DNA of 64,000 bases, taken from 79-D21 sp964521575. GTDB lineage: Bacteria; Synergistota; Synergistia; Synergistales; 79-D21. Below are positions 1 through 8,948 of this stretch, in pieces; the first letter of the stretch is position 1, and every line of letters begins with the position of its first letter. Position numbers and translations under genes: made by a program. The stretch covers positions 372,001 through 436,000 of the forward strand of contig CAZFSR010000001.1 in the NCBI GenBank assembly GCA_964521575.1, read 5' to 3'. The notes under the pieces are model-generated. The model saw only the letters and a program-made list of their open reading frames with translations. It made no database searches and had not been told where the DNA came from.

Positions 1-2475
1 AGCCGCCTGCGGATCAGCCAGGAACTGTTCCGCCAATACATGGAGAACGCGCCGAGCGCGGTGATCATGGCTTCCGCACAGGGACGCATACAGGACGCCA
101 GCCCTTCGGCCGAGCGTCTTTTCCGCCTCTCCAGGGAACAGCTGCTCGGGATGGTCCTCCTGGACCTTTTCCCGACGGACTATGTTGACGAAGGGCGAAA
201 ACGGCTCCGAGAACTGGCTGGGCGCGGACACCTGAGCGTGGAGGCCCCCTTCCGCACCGCCGCCGGGAAAGTCGGCTGGGGGAGATGGGATGCCGTGAGC
301 CTCTCCCAGGGGGCCTACATGGTTTTCCTGACCGACCTGACCCAGGAGCACGAGACGCAGGAGGCCCTGCTCCACAGCGAGGAAGCCTTCAAGAGGCTGG
401 CGGAGAACCTTCCCACCCTGATCTTCAGGGTCGACGAGGATTTCCGGATGGTTTACCTCAACCCCAGCACAGAGCGGTTTTTCGGACGGACGATGGAGGA
501 GCTGCAGTGCAAGCCCCTGGAGGACTCCGGCCTGCCGGTTGTTTTCATCCGGCAATGGCTGGACCGGCTGAAGGATGTCTTCCGGACGGCTCAGGGAATG
601 CGTTTCGAGGTCACCCTGGACACGGGGGCGATGGTCCGCCACCTCCAGACCGCCCTCGTCCCCGAGAAGGCGGACCTGGGGATCGTACGCTCCGTCCTGG
701 CGGTGTCCACGGACATCACCGACATCAAGCGGCAGGAGGCCCGGACCCAGCAGCAGAGGGACTTCCTGGACACCCTCATACGGAACGCCGGGGACGGGAT
801 CGCCGTGTTCGATTCCACGGGCCGGTTTCTCGTCTTCAACCCGGCGATGGAGGCGATGACGGGCTGGAAACTCGAGGAGCTCCAGCCTCCCGCGATCTCC
901 TATTCCTTTTCCCGCGGGGAGGGAGCCGCGGCGGCGATGGCCGGGATCCTGAAAGCCCTCGAAGGGGTGGATTCGGAGGAAGAGCGCTTCCTGCCGTGCC
1001 GGGGGGACGTGGTGAAGACGGTCATGGTCTCGTCCAGCCCCCTGTCGGGCAACCCCGATAAGCTGACCCTGGTCATCGTCAGGGACATCACGGAGCAAAA
1101 GCGGGCGACCGAGGCCCTGGCCAGGGAGCGGGCATACCTTGACATGCTCTTCGAAAACGCCCCGGACGGAATGGTCGTGACGGACCGATTCGGGCAGATC
1201 CTCCGCGTGAACCGCCGTTTTTCGGAGATGTTCGGTTACGAGCGCCAGGAGGCGATGGGGCGGCAGATCGACACCCTCGTGGCCCAGGGCGGCTACGCGC
1301 GGGAGGGGATGACCCTGACGCGCCAGGTGGCTTCCGGAAGGGCGGTCAGCGTCGAGACGGAACGTGTCCGCAAGGACGGGACGCTTTTCCCCTGCCGGGC
1401 CATCGGGATCCCGATCCGTCTCGAGGGAGGGGATGTCCATCTTTACATCCTGTACCACGACCTGACCGAGATCCGCCAGCGGGAGGCCGAGCTCCGGCTG
1501 GCGAACGAGGTCGTCAAGAGCAGCCCGGTCATTCTCTTCAGGTGGGGGAACGAGCAGGGATCCCCGATCGACTATGTCTCCGAGAACGTCCGCCTGTGGG
1601 GATACGAGCCCGGGGAGCTGGTCTCGGGCCGCAAGCCCTACGCGGAACTGATCCACCCCGAGGACCGGGAGAAAACCCTCCAGGAAGTGCGGGACTTCGT
1701 GGAGGAAAGCCGGGACGAGTTCCAGCAGGAATACCGGGTCGTGATGAAGGACGGGGAGACGATCTGGGTCAACGACCAGACGCGGGTCGTCAGGACGGAG
1801 GCAGGGAGCATCGCCTTCTACCAGGGGGTTGTCCTGGACATCACGGAGAAGAAGCGCTTCGAGATCCTCCTGGAGGAGAACTACCGGACGATGAGGCGGG
1901 CCTGGGACGAAACGATCGAGGTGCTTTCCACCACCGTCGAGATGCGCGATCCCTACACGGCCGGCCACCAGCGGAGGGTGGCCCGGCTTGCGGGGGCCAT
2001 CGCCAGGAAGCTCGGGGTTCCCGAGCAGTCCCTCTTTGCCGTTGAAAGGGCTTCGCTCCTCCACGACGTCGGGAAGATCGAGGTGCCGGCGGAGATCCTC
2101 AGCAAGCCCGGCAGCCTGTCTCCCATCGAGATGGGGATCGTGAAGCAGCACGTGGAGGCCGGGTGGAAGATCCTGAAGAACATCGCCCTTCCCTGGCCGC
2201 TGGCGGAGATCGTCTACCAGCACCACGAACTCCTTGACGGGAGCGGGTATCCCCGAGGGCTGAGGGGCGAGGAAATCTGCCTCGAGGCACGGATCATCAC
2301 CGTGGCGGACATCGTGGAGGCCATGGCCTCCCACAGGCCGTTCAGGCCCTCCAGGGGGCTTGATGCGGCCCTGGAGGAAATCGGGCAGCAAAAAGGGAAG
2401 ACCCTGGACTGGCAAGTCGTGGATGCCTGCCTCGAGCTTTTCCGAGGGGAAGGCTTCACGCTGGAAAAGCCCTGA
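1..2475 (+). CDS. Multi-PAS HD-GYP domain protein (5'-truncated by window edge)
   Basis: The frame is open to the left edge: 13 codons before the ATG at 40 are also open, so the true start lies outside the window. The 824 visible residues contain about five consecutive PAS folds (roughly 13-120, 125-240, 245-365, 370-490, 495-620), then an HD-GYP domain (about 635-805). The signatures HDVGK and HHELLDGSGYP are intact, so it is predicted to be active. Known for the family: HD-GYP domains hydrolyse cyclic di-GMP. The PAS array would sense small ligands, redox state or light. No membrane segment is visible in this part. The DUF1576 gene follows after 27 bases on the same strand, suggesting co-transcription. 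The signal sensed cannot be read from the sequence. Confidence 0.93.
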   Translation, partial: SRLRISQELFRQYMENAPSAVIMASAQGRIQDASPSAERLFRLSREQLLGMVLLDLFPTDYVDEGRKRLRELAGRGHLSVEAPFRTAAGKVGWGRWDAVSLSQGAYMVFLTDLTQEHETQEALLHSEEAFKRLAENLPTLIFRVDEDFRMVYLNPSTERFFGRTMEELQCKPLEDSGLPVVFIRQWLDRLKDVFRTAQGMRFEVTLDTGAMVRHLQTALVPEKADLGIVRSVLAVSTDITDIKRQEARTQQQRDFLDTLIRNAGDGIAVFDSTGRFLVFNPAMEAMTGWKLEELQPPAISYSFSRGEGAAAAMAGILKALEGVDSEEERFLPCRGDVVKTVMVSSSPLSGNPDKLTLVIVRDITEQKRATEALARERAYLDMLFENAPDGMVVTDRFGQILRVNRRFSEMFGYERQEAMGRQIDTLVAQGGYAREGMTLTRQVASGRAVSVETERVRKDGTLFPCRAIGIPIRLEGGDVHLYILYHDLTEIRQREAELRLANEVVKSSPVILFRWGNEQGSPIDYVSENVRLWGYEPGELVSGRKPYAELIHPEDREKTLQEVRDFVEESRDEFQQEYRVVMKDGETIWVNDQTRVVRTEAGSIAFYQGVVLDITEKKRFEILLEENYRTMRRAWDETIEVLSTTVEMRDPYTAGHQRRVARLAGAIARKLGVPEQSLFAVERASLLHDVGKIEVPAEILSKPGSLSPIEMGIVKQHVEAGWKILKNIALPWPLAEIVYQHHELLDGSGYPRGLRGEEICLEARIITVADIVEAMASHRPFRPSRGLDAALEEIGQQKGKTLDWQVVDACLELFRGEGFTLEKP

Positions 2476-2502
2476 GGAAATGACTGGCGAAAGGAAGGGG
2501 CC

Positions 2503-3774
2503 ATGGAGACTCTCAGGGAGATGCCAAGGGATGACCGGCTTCAGTACGGCATACTGGCGGGAACCTTCCTCTCGCTGGCCCTGGCGGGCCTCCTTTTCGA
2601 CACCCCTTCGGAGATCGTGCTGGGGCTGGGGAGGATCATCACGGATCCGGACTACCTCATCACCGACTACATGGGCGTGGGGGGGATGGGGGCCTCTTTT
2701 GTCAACAGCGGCCTCGTTTCCCTGCTTTGCATTGGCCTGCTTCTTCTCCTGAGGGTCCCGGCGACGGGCATCACGATCGCAGCCGTCTGGACGGTCGCCG
2801 GGTTCTCCTTTTTCGGCAAGAACCTCCTTAACATCTGGTTCATCATCGCAGGCGTGTGGCTCTATGCGCTGTACCGGAAAGAACCGTTCAGCCGGTTCAT
2901 CTACTCCGCCCTTTTCGGGACGGCCCTGGCTCCCCTCGTCACGCAGATCCTTTTCGGTTTCAGCGGCCCCCTTATCCTGAAAATTCCCCTCGCGGCGCTC
3001 GCAGGCCTTTCCGTGGGCTTTCTCCTTCCCCCGCTGGGGACCGCGATGATGCGCTTCCACCAGGGGTTCAACCTTTACAACATCGGGTTCGTCTCCGGGC
3101 TTGTCGGTTCGGTTTACCTTTCCCTGTTCCGCTCCTACGGGTTTGTCCCGGCCAGCCGGCTCATCTGGACGACGGGGCACAACAGGATGCTCGCTCCCCT
3201 GTTCCTGGCCTTCTTCGCGGTTCTTTTCCTTTCCGGGCTCACGCTCAACGGGTTCCGCCTGTCCGGCCTTTCCGCCATCATGCGCTACCCGGGACGGATC
3301 GTCACGGACTTCCTGATGCTGGAGGGAACCGGACCGACCCTGATGAACATGGGGCTTGGAGGGGCGGCGTCGATCCTCTACCTTCTCGCCATCGGGGGCG
3401 ACATCAACGGGCCGACCCTGGCCGGGGTCTTCACGGTGGTCGGCTTTTCCGCCTTCGGCAAGCATCTGCGGAACATGGCTCCCATCGTGACGGGCGTCGT
3501 GCTGGGAGGCATCACGAAGGTCTGGGGACTGAGCGATCCCCGCATCCAGCTAGCGGCCCTCTTCGGGACAACCCTGGCCCCGGTGGCCGGGGAATTCGGC
3601 GTCCTCTGGGGAATCGCGGCGGGCTTCGTCCATTCCTCCCTGGTCCTGAACGTGGGGGCCCTGCACGGGGGGTTCAACCTTTACAACAACGGCTTCTCGG
3701 GCGGGGTGGTCGCCGCCGTCCTCGTTCCGGTCATCGAGGCCATCAGGACAGGGAGGGAACACCGTGATTCATGA
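2503..3774 (+). CDS. DUF1576 family membrane protein
   Basis: A 423-residue, very hydrophobic polytopic protein. ATG at 2503 has an AAGGAAGGGG ribosome site just upstream. The two halves resemble each other: a first block around residues 40-115 (GRIITDPDYLITDYMGVGG, then TVAGFSFFGKNLLNIW) and a second around 260-330 (GRIVTDFLMLEGTGPTLMN, then TVVGFSAFGKHLRNMA). Likewise, FHQGFNLYNIGF near 185 matches HGGFNLYNNGF near 390. This points to an internal duplication, as in many inverted- or direct-repeat transporters. DUF1576 has no established function; transport is an inference. It overlaps the next gene by 11 bases, so the two are probably translationally coupled. Confidence 0.9.
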   Translation: METLREMPRDDRLQYGILAGTFLSLALAGLLFDTPSEIVLGLGRIITDPDYLITDYMGVGGMGASFVNSGLVSLLCIGLLLLLRVPATGITIAAVWTVAGFSFFGKNLLNIWFIIAGVWLYALYRKEPFSRFIYSALFGTALAPLVTQILFGFSGPLILKIPLAALAGLSVGFLLPPLGTAMMRFHQGFNLYNIGFVSGLVGSVYLSLFRSYGFVPASRLIWTTGHNRMLAPLFLAFFAVLFLSGLTLNGFRLSGLSAIMRYPGRIVTDFLMLEGTGPTLMNMGLGGAASILYLLAIGGDINGPTLAGVFTVVGFSAFGKHLRNMAPIVTGVVLGGITKVWGLSDPRIQLAALFGTTLAPVAGEFGVLWGIAAGFVHSSLVLNVGALHGGFNLYNNGFSGGVVAAVLVPVIEAIRTGREHRDS

Positions 3775-4111
3775 GCATGAGCGGGTCGTCCGCATGGTTT
3801 CGGAGCTCCAGAATTTCCTCTTTTCCATGGGAGCCAGCGAGGTCTGCTCGGTCATTCGGGAGACCCGGGAGGCCTTCCTCGTCTCCATCCGGGGCAACAG
3901 CCGCGGGAACATCTGCCCGAAGGTGGACAAGCTCAGGAAACTTCTCCGCATGCCGCGCCGGGCCGACATGGAAGAGGAGCTCTGGTCCCTGGCGGGGGCC
4001 GTGGACTACGATACGGAACTTTCCCTCGTCGGCATGATGACCGATAGCGCCGAGATCCGGTGCGACGAGGCGGCCGGACTGGTGGAGATCGAACTTGTAA
4101 GAAAAAAGTGA
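3764..4111 (+). CDS. Hypothetical protein coupled to the DUF1576 gene
   Basis: A 115-residue soluble protein starting at GTG 3764, with GGGAGGG six bases upstream, inside the 3' end of the DUF1576 gene. It has no signal peptide or membrane segment, an acidic C-terminal half, and two cysteines near residues 28 and 51. I do not recognise a family. Overlap and shared strand argue that it is made together with the DUF1576 membrane protein, perhaps as a cytoplasmic partner; that is inference only. Confidence 0.7.
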   Translation: MIHEHERVVRMVSELQNFLFSMGASEVCSVIRETREAFLVSIRGNSRGNICPKVDKLRKLLRMPRRADMEEELWSLAGAVDYDTELSLVGMMTDSAEIRCDEAAGLVEIELVRKK

Positions 4112-4183
4112 ATCGGGGGATTTTGTTTATAATCGGTTTAGTTATTGGAAATATCCGCTTTTTTAGTGTTGTGAAGAGGGGGC

Positions 4184-4212
4184 TTGACAATGATCCTGAA
4201 CCCCTTTATCAT
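4184..4212 (+). promoter_or_regulatory. Promoter of the ilv-leu operon
   Basis: Perfect -35 TTGACA (4184-4189), 17-bp spacer, -10 TATCAT (4207-4212). Transcription would start near 4219, giving a leader of about 300 nt ahead of ilvN. Confidence 0.85.
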
Positions 4213-4281
4213 ACCCCCCAATAAAGATTAACCGGACGGCGAAAGCCAAAAACCGGCATCCTGAAAAAGGAGGGGAATTCC

Positions 4282-4374
4282 GTGAAGCCGAGCAACCGAG
4301 TCAGCAAGCAGCTCGTCCTGGTACTGGCGCTGATTATTGGACACGGGTTCCCTCCTGGGGCAGCCGGTGCCTAA
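4282..4374 (+). CDS. Branched-chain amino acid leader peptide (30 aa)
   Basis: A 30-codon open frame starts at GTG 4282 behind a strong site (AAAGGAGGGG, 4267-4275) and ends at TAA 4372. Residues 11-19 read LVLVLALII, so eight of nine codons (4312-4338) specify Leu, Val or Ile. The frame is followed directly by alternative antiterminator and terminator stems and then the ilv-leu operon. This is the classic layout of ribosome-mediated attenuation: slow decoding when charged branched-chain tRNAs are scarce favours read-through. The peptide itself need have no function. The start codon and reading frame are clear; regulation is inferred from layout. Confidence 0.88.
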   Translation: MKPSNRVSKQLVLVLALIIGHGFPPGAAGA

Positions 4375-4407
4375 GCGCCGCGCGAGCTGAAACCCAGGCC
4401 GGGACCC
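4345..4407 (+). promoter_or_regulatory. Predicted antiterminator of the ilv-leu attenuator
   Basis: Bases 4345-4351 (GGGTTCC) can pair with 4401-4407 (GGGACCC, one G-U), and 4354-4359 (CCTGGG) with 4393-4398 (CCCAGG). This uses up the left arm of the terminator at 4397-4409. The upstream partner begins seven bases after the last Ile codon of the leader peptide, the expected place for a segment freed when the ribosome stalls on the Leu/Val/Ile run. Confidence 0.65.
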
Positions 4408-4437
4408 GCGAAAACCAGCGGGTCCCGGCCTTTTTTT
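4397..4437 (+). terminator. Attenuator terminator of the ilv-leu operon
   Basis: A perfect 13-bp stem (4397-4409 with 4418-4430, GGCCGGGACCCGC), 8-nt loop and seven T residues (4431-4437). It lies between the leader peptide and ilvN, so it must be read through for operon expression. Confidence 0.92.
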
Positions 4438-4516
4438 ATACGCGAAAGCACTTCAGGCCATCGAATTCAAGAATATTTCCAGAGACAGAGAGAGAACGTT
4501 TCAGGGAGGTGTCGAT

Positions 4517-5074
4517 ATGATGAGAAGGACATTGAGCGTCATCTCGGAGGACAACCCGGGCGTGCTGACCCGGCTGGCGGGGCTGATCTACCGGCGCGGG
4601 TACAACGTGGAAAGCCTGAGCGTGGGACGTACCGACATTCCCGGCTTTTCACGCTTCACGGTGGTCGTGAACGGGGACGACGGCGTGATCGACCAGGTCG
4701 CCAAGCAGCTGGACAAGCTGATCGAGGTCGTGTCCGTCCGGCGGCTTTCTCCCGGGCGTTCTGTGGAACGGTGGCTCCTGCTGATGAAGGTCAAGGCTCC
4801 CGTCCACATGAGGCCGCAGGTTCTGCAGGCGGCCGAAATCTTCCGCTGCCGGGTCGTCGACGTGGGCGCGGAGGCGGTCGTCCTCGAACTGACGGGCGAC
4901 AAGGGGAAGGTCGAAGCCTGCGTGGAGGCCCTCCGCCCTTACGGGATCCTGGAGATGACCTCCAGCGGCTCCGTGGCGATGGAGCGCGCCGGTTTCGCGG
5001 AGGCGCAGGGCGAGCCGGGAGAAAAGGCGTATTCTTCCGCGGACAGTTTTTCATCCGTGGCATTCACATTCTGA
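4517..5074 (+). CDS. ilvN: Acetolactate synthase small (regulatory) subunit
   Basis: A 185-residue protein; ATG at 4517 (or 4520) follows CAGGGAGGTG. The N-terminal ACT domain is clear (LSVISEDNPGVLTRLAGL, GYNVESLSVGRTD), followed by the usual C-terminal small-subunit domain. It binds valine and controls and activates the catalytic subunit IlvB in the first step of valine/leucine and isoleucine synthesis. It is the first gene of the operon, directly after the attenuator, whereas ilvB is the last gene, about 5.5 kb downstream; ilvB and ilvN are normally adjacent with ilvB first. Confidence 0.96.
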   Translation: MMRRTLSVISEDNPGVLTRLAGLIYRRGYNVESLSVGRTDIPGFSRFTVVVNGDDGVIDQVAKQLDKLIEVVSVRRLSPGRSVERWLLLMKVKAPVHMRPQVLQAAEIFRCRVVDVGAEAVVLELTGDKGKVEACVEALRPYGILEMTSSGSVAMERAGFAEAQGEPGEKAYSSADSFSSVAFTF

Positions 5075-5095
5075 TTCGAGGGGAGAGGTTGGGAA

Positions 5096-6106
5096 ATGGC
5101 TAAGGTTCTTTACGAGAAGGACGCAAACCCGCAAGTGCTGAAGAGCAGGAAGGTGGCCATCCTGGGGTACGGAAGCCAGGGGCACGCCCACGCCCAGAAC
5201 CTGAAGGAAAGCGGCGTCTCCGTCGTGGTCGGCCTGCATGCCGGCAGCCGGTCGAAGGCGGTCGCCGAAAAAGACGGCTTTGTCGTGAAAAGCGTTTCCG
5301 AGGCGGTGGCCGAGGCCGACGTCGTCATGTTCCTGATGCCCGACCACGTCCAGGCAAAGGTTTTCGAGACCGAGGTCCGCCCGGCGCTGAAACCCGGGAC
5401 GACCCTGGGCTTCTCTCACGGCTTCACGATCCACTACGGCCAGATCGTTCCCCCGAAGACCGCTGATGTCTTCATGGTGGCCCCCAAGAGCCCGGGGCAT
5501 CTCGTCCGGCGGATGTACACCGAGGGCAAGGGCGTGCCGGGACTCCTGGCCGTCTACCAGGATGCCACCGGTATGGCCCGCGAAATCGGCATGGCCTACG
5601 CGGCGGCCATCGGTTGCGCCCGGGCGGGCGTCATCGAGACGACCTTCGCCGAGGAGACGGAAACCGACCTGTTCGGCGAGCAGGCCGTCCTCTGCGGCGG
5701 CGTGACCGAGCTCGTAAAGGCGGGTTTCGACACGCTCGTCGACGCCGGATACCAGCCGGAGATCGCCTATTTCGAGTGCCTGAACGAGCTCAAGCTCATC
5801 GTGGACATGATGTTCGAGGGCGGCATGGGCTGGATGCGCTACTCCGTCAGCGACACGGCCAAGTACGGCGACTGCGTCGCGGGGCCGAAGGTCGTGGATG
5901 CCCGGACCCGGGAGACGATGAGGGAATTGCTGAAGGCCGTGCAGGACGGGACCTTCGCGAAGGACTGGATCCTCGAGAACCAGTGCGGACGGCCGCGGAT
6001 GCGGGCCTGGGAGGCCCGCGAGAGATGCCACCTCATCGAGAAGGTGGGCAGCGAGCTCCGCGACATGATGCCCTGGCTCGAGGCGAAAAGACCGCCCGAG
6101 GCCTAG
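5096..6106 (+). CDS. ilvC: Ketol-acid reductoisomerase
   Basis: 336 residues, the usual length of class I enzymes. N-terminal Rossmann fold (AILGYGSQGHAHAQNLKES) with a HAGSRS loop typical of NADPH use, then the all-helical domain carrying Mg ligands (ETDLFGEQAVLCGG, ECLNELKLIVDMMFEGG). It converts acetolactate or acetohydroxybutyrate to the dihydroxy acids. ATG 5096 has GGGGAGAGG upstream. It lies 21 bases after ilvN and 12 bases before leuA, so it is an operon member. The next enzyme, dihydroxy-acid dehydratase, is not in this operon but at 44554. Confidence 0.97.
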   Translation: MAKVLYEKDANPQVLKSRKVAILGYGSQGHAHAQNLKESGVSVVVGLHAGSRSKAVAEKDGFVVKSVSEAVAEADVVMFLMPDHVQAKVFETEVRPALKPGTTLGFSHGFTIHYGQIVPPKTADVFMVAPKSPGHLVRRMYTEGKGVPGLLAVYQDATGMAREIGMAYAAAIGCARAGVIETTFAEETETDLFGEQAVLCGGVTELVKAGFDTLVDAGYQPEIAYFECLNELKLIVDMMFEGGMGWMRYSVSDTAKYGDCVAGPKVVDARTRETMRELLKAVQDGTFAKDWILENQCGRPRMRAWEARERCHLIEKVGSELRDMMPWLEAKRPPEA

Positions 6107-6118
6107 GGGGGACTTCCG

Positions 6119-7675
6119 ATGCCGGAGGACTGGGTACGAATTTTCGACACGACCCTCAGGGACGGCGAACAGTCCGCGGGGGTCAACCTGAACACCGCTG
6201 AAAAGATCCAGATCGCCCACCAGCTGGCGAAGATGAAGGTGGACGTCATCGAGGCGGGCTTCCCAGCCGCCTCGCCCGGCGACATGGAGGCCGTCTCCAC
6301 GATCGCCCGGGAGGTCAAGGGGCCCATCATCGCGGGGCTGGCCCGGACCCGGGCCGGGGATATCGAGGCGGCCGCCGGGGCCGTGAAGCATGCGGCGAAA
6401 CCCCGTATTCACACGTTCATCGCCACGAGCCCGATCCACATGGAGCACAAGCTGAAGATGACGCCCGGGGAGGTCCTCGAAGAGGTCCGGCGTGGCGTCA
6501 CGCAGGCACGGTCTTTCGTTTCGGACGTGGAGTTCTCCGCCGAGGACGCCAGCCGCAGCGACGTCGATTTCCTGGTGAAGGTGTTTTCCCTGGCGATCGA
6601 GTGCGGGGCCACGACCCTGAACATCCCCGACACGGTGGGCTACGCGGCCCCCGAGGAGTTCGGCCGCTTCGTGAAGGCCATCCTCGACGGCGTGAAGGCC
6701 CCTCCGGGCGTGATCTGGTCGGTTCACTGCCACAACGACCTGGGCCTGGCGGTGGCGAACTCCCTTGAAGCGGTCAGGGCCGGCGTGCGGCAGGTCGAGT
6801 GCACGGTGAACGGCCTGGGCGAAAGGGCGGGCAACGCCTCCATGGAGGAGGTCGTCATGGCCCTGCGGACGCGGCCCGATCGTTACGGGGTGGCTTCAAG
6901 GCTGGAGACGCCGCGGCTTTACGCCACGAGCAAGCTGGTGTCACGCCTGACGGGCGTCCTGGTGCCGCCGAACAAGGCCATCGTGGGGGAGAACGCCTTT
7001 GCCCACGAGGCGGGCATCCACCAGCACGGGATGCTCTGCAACAGGGCCACCTACGAGATCATGAAGCCCGAGGACGTGGGATCCCCCGGGACGGCGCTGG
7101 TCCTGGGCAAGCACTCGGGCCGCCACGCCTTCCTGAAGCGCCTGGAGTCCCTGGGCTTCGAGCTGGACGCTTACCAGAAGGAAAAGGCCTTCCTTGTCTT
7201 CAAGGAACTCTGCGACCGCAAGAAGACGGTTTCCGACGGCGACATCGAGGCCCTCGTCGTGGACGAGGTGCTGGTGGTGGTTCCCGAGCGCCGCTTCGAG
7301 CTGAAGGAGTATTCCGTCCAGGTTGCAGGCCGGGGACGGGCCTCCGCCTCCATCACCCTGAGGGACGGAACGGGCGAGGTGACCGATGCGGCGGCCGGCA
7401 ACGGCCCCGTCGATGCGGCCTACAGCGCCATCCGGCGCCTCGTGGGGATTTCCCCGGAGCTGTCCAGCTACCGGATCCAGGCGACCAGCGAACGTTCTGA
7501 CGCCATGGGAGAGGCCGTCATCACGCTGCGGCTGAACGGCCTGAAGGCGCAGGGGCGGGGGGCCAGCACCGACGTCATCGAATCGAGCATCAAGGCCTAC
7601 GTCAACGCCGTGAACAGGCTTTACGCCCTCGCGGCGGCAAAGGGGGAAACGCTCAATGGCGAGAACGCTGGCTGA
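6119..7675 (+). CDS. leuA: 2-Isopropylmalate synthase
   Basis: 518 residues. The TIM-barrel catalytic domain begins with FDTTLRDGEQSAGVN and carries the metal-binding HCHNDLGLAVANS motif near residue 205; GIHQHG is near 300. The length indicates that the C-terminal LeuA dimer domain (about 390-510), which binds leucine for feedback inhibition, is present. It condenses acetyl-CoA with 2-oxoisovalerate, the first committed step to leucine. It overlaps leuC by 20 bases, so translation is likely coupled. Confidence 0.96.
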   Translation: MPEDWVRIFDTTLRDGEQSAGVNLNTAEKIQIAHQLAKMKVDVIEAGFPAASPGDMEAVSTIAREVKGPIIAGLARTRAGDIEAAAGAVKHAAKPRIHTFIATSPIHMEHKLKMTPGEVLEEVRRGVTQARSFVSDVEFSAEDASRSDVDFLVKVFSLAIECGATTLNIPDTVGYAAPEEFGRFVKAILDGVKAPPGVIWSVHCHNDLGLAVANSLEAVRAGVRQVECTVNGLGERAGNASMEEVVMALRTRPDRYGVASRLETPRLYATSKLVSRLTGVLVPPNKAIVGENAFAHEAGIHQHGMLCNRATYEIMKPEDVGSPGTALVLGKHSGRHAFLKRLESLGFELDAYQKEKAFLVFKELCDRKKTVSDGDIEALVVDEVLVVVPERRFELKEYSVQVAGRGRASASITLRDGTGEVTDAAAGNGPVDAAYSAIRRLVGISPELSSYRIQATSERSDAMGEAVITLRLNGLKAQGRGASTDVIESSIKAYVNAVNRLYALAAAKGETLNGENAG

Positions 7676-8948
7676 AGCCCTCATCGCCTCCCACACGGAG
7701 GATCGCGTCGAACCCGGGGCCATCTGCCGGGTTCGCGTGGATTTCGCCTTCGCCAACGACATCACGGGGGCCCCGGCCATCGCCGAATTTTCACGCATGG
7801 GGGCGGAAAAAGTCTTCGACCCGAACCGGTGCGCGATCGTGCCGGACCATTTCACGCCCAACAAGGATATCGCCTCTGCCCGGCAGGTCCAGGCCGCCCG
7901 GAAGTTCGCGCGGGAACAGGGGATGCTTTTCTGGGAGGTGGGCCGTGCAGGCGTGGAGCACGCCTTCCTGCCCGAAAAGGGACTGATCCTCCCCGGGGAG
8001 GTGATCCTGGGGGCAGACAGCCACACCTGCACGGGCGGAGCCCTCGGGGCCTTCGCCACGGGAGTCGGCTCCACCGATCTCGCTGGGGCATGGGCCCTTG
8101 GGGAAACGTGGTTCAGGGTTCCCGAGACGATCCGGGTCGAGGTGGAGGGACAGCCTTCCCCCTGGGTAACGGGAAAAGACCTGGTCCTCTCCCTGATCGG
8201 AAGGATCGGCGTGGAGGGGGCCCGCTACTCGGCCCTGGAGTTCGGGGGCGAGGGGATTGCCGCCCTGCCCATGGACGACCGGTTCACCGTGGCGAACATG
8301 GCCGTCGAGGCGGGTGCCAAGGCCGGCCTTTTCGTCCCCGACGAGCGAACACTGGCCTATGCGCGCGCAAGGGCGGCCCGGCCGTTCGATCCGGTTTACC
8401 CGGATCCCGGGGCTTCCTACGGACAGATCGTCCGGATCGGCGCGGGTTCCCTCGAGCCGGTGGTCGCCCTGCCTCACCTGCCGTCGAACGTGAAGGCCGC
8501 AGGCGAGTGCGGGTCCATCGAGATCGACCAGGTCTTCATCGGAAGCTGCACGAACGGTCGCCTTCGGGACCTCGAGCTGGCGGCGGCCGTCCTGAAGAAC
8601 CGCTCGGTCCACGAGCGGGTGAGGCTGGTCGTCATCCCCGCCACGGCGGAGGTTTTCTCCGAGGCCCTGAAGCGTGGCTACATCGAAACCTTCCTCGAGG
8701 CCGGCGCGTCGGTGAGCACCGCGACCTGCGGTCCCTGCCTGGGGGGACACTACGGCATCCTGGCTCCCGGCGAGAGGTGCCTTTCCACCAGCAACCGCAA
8801 TTTCGTCGGGAGGATGGGGCACACGGGAAGCGAGGTTCTCCTTTCCGGTCCCCTCGTGGCGGCCGCCTCCGCGGTGACGGGGCGCGTGACGGACCCGAGG
8901 GAAATCCTCGGCCTCGACGATCTCCCGGAAGGAGGAAAAGGGGAATGA
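7656..8948 (+). CDS. leuC: 3-Isopropylmalate dehydratase large subunit
   Basis: 430 residues, aconitase-like. GADSHTCTGGALGAFATGVG and GSCTNGR are present, and CGPCLGG supplies the remaining cysteines of the [4Fe-4S] cluster (about residues 296, 356 and 359). With LeuD it isomerises 2-isopropylmalate to 3-isopropylmalate. The compact 430-residue form is typical of anaerobe/archaeal-type LeuC. The start ATG 7656 lies inside leuA; the stop overlaps the leuD start (ATGA). Confidence 0.95.
   Translation: MARTLAEALIASHTEDRVEPGAICRVRVDFAFANDITGAPAIAEFSRMGAEKVFDPNRCAIVPDHFTPNKDIASARQVQAARKFAREQGMLFWEVGRAGVEHAFLPEKGLILPGEVILGADSHTCTGGALGAFATGVGSTDLAGAWALGETWFRVPETIRVEVEGQPSPWVTGKDLVLSLIGRIGVEGARYSALEFGGEGIAALPMDDRFTVANMAVEAGAKAGLFVPDERTLAYARARAARPFDPVYPDPGASYGQIVRIGAGSLEPVVALPHLPSNVKAAGECGSIEIDQVFIGSCTNGRLRDLELAAAVLKNRSVHERVRLVVIPATAEVFSEALKRGYIETFLEAGASVSTATCGPCLGGHYGILAPGERCLSTSNRNFVGRMGHTGSEVLLSGPLVAAASAVTGRVTDPREILGLDDLPEGGKGE

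Noticed and set aside
5051..6733. 560-codon open frame antisense to ilvC and leuA
   Set aside because: Arginine/Gly/His-rich translation typical of antisense frames in GC-rich DNA; both sense genes have full family motifs.
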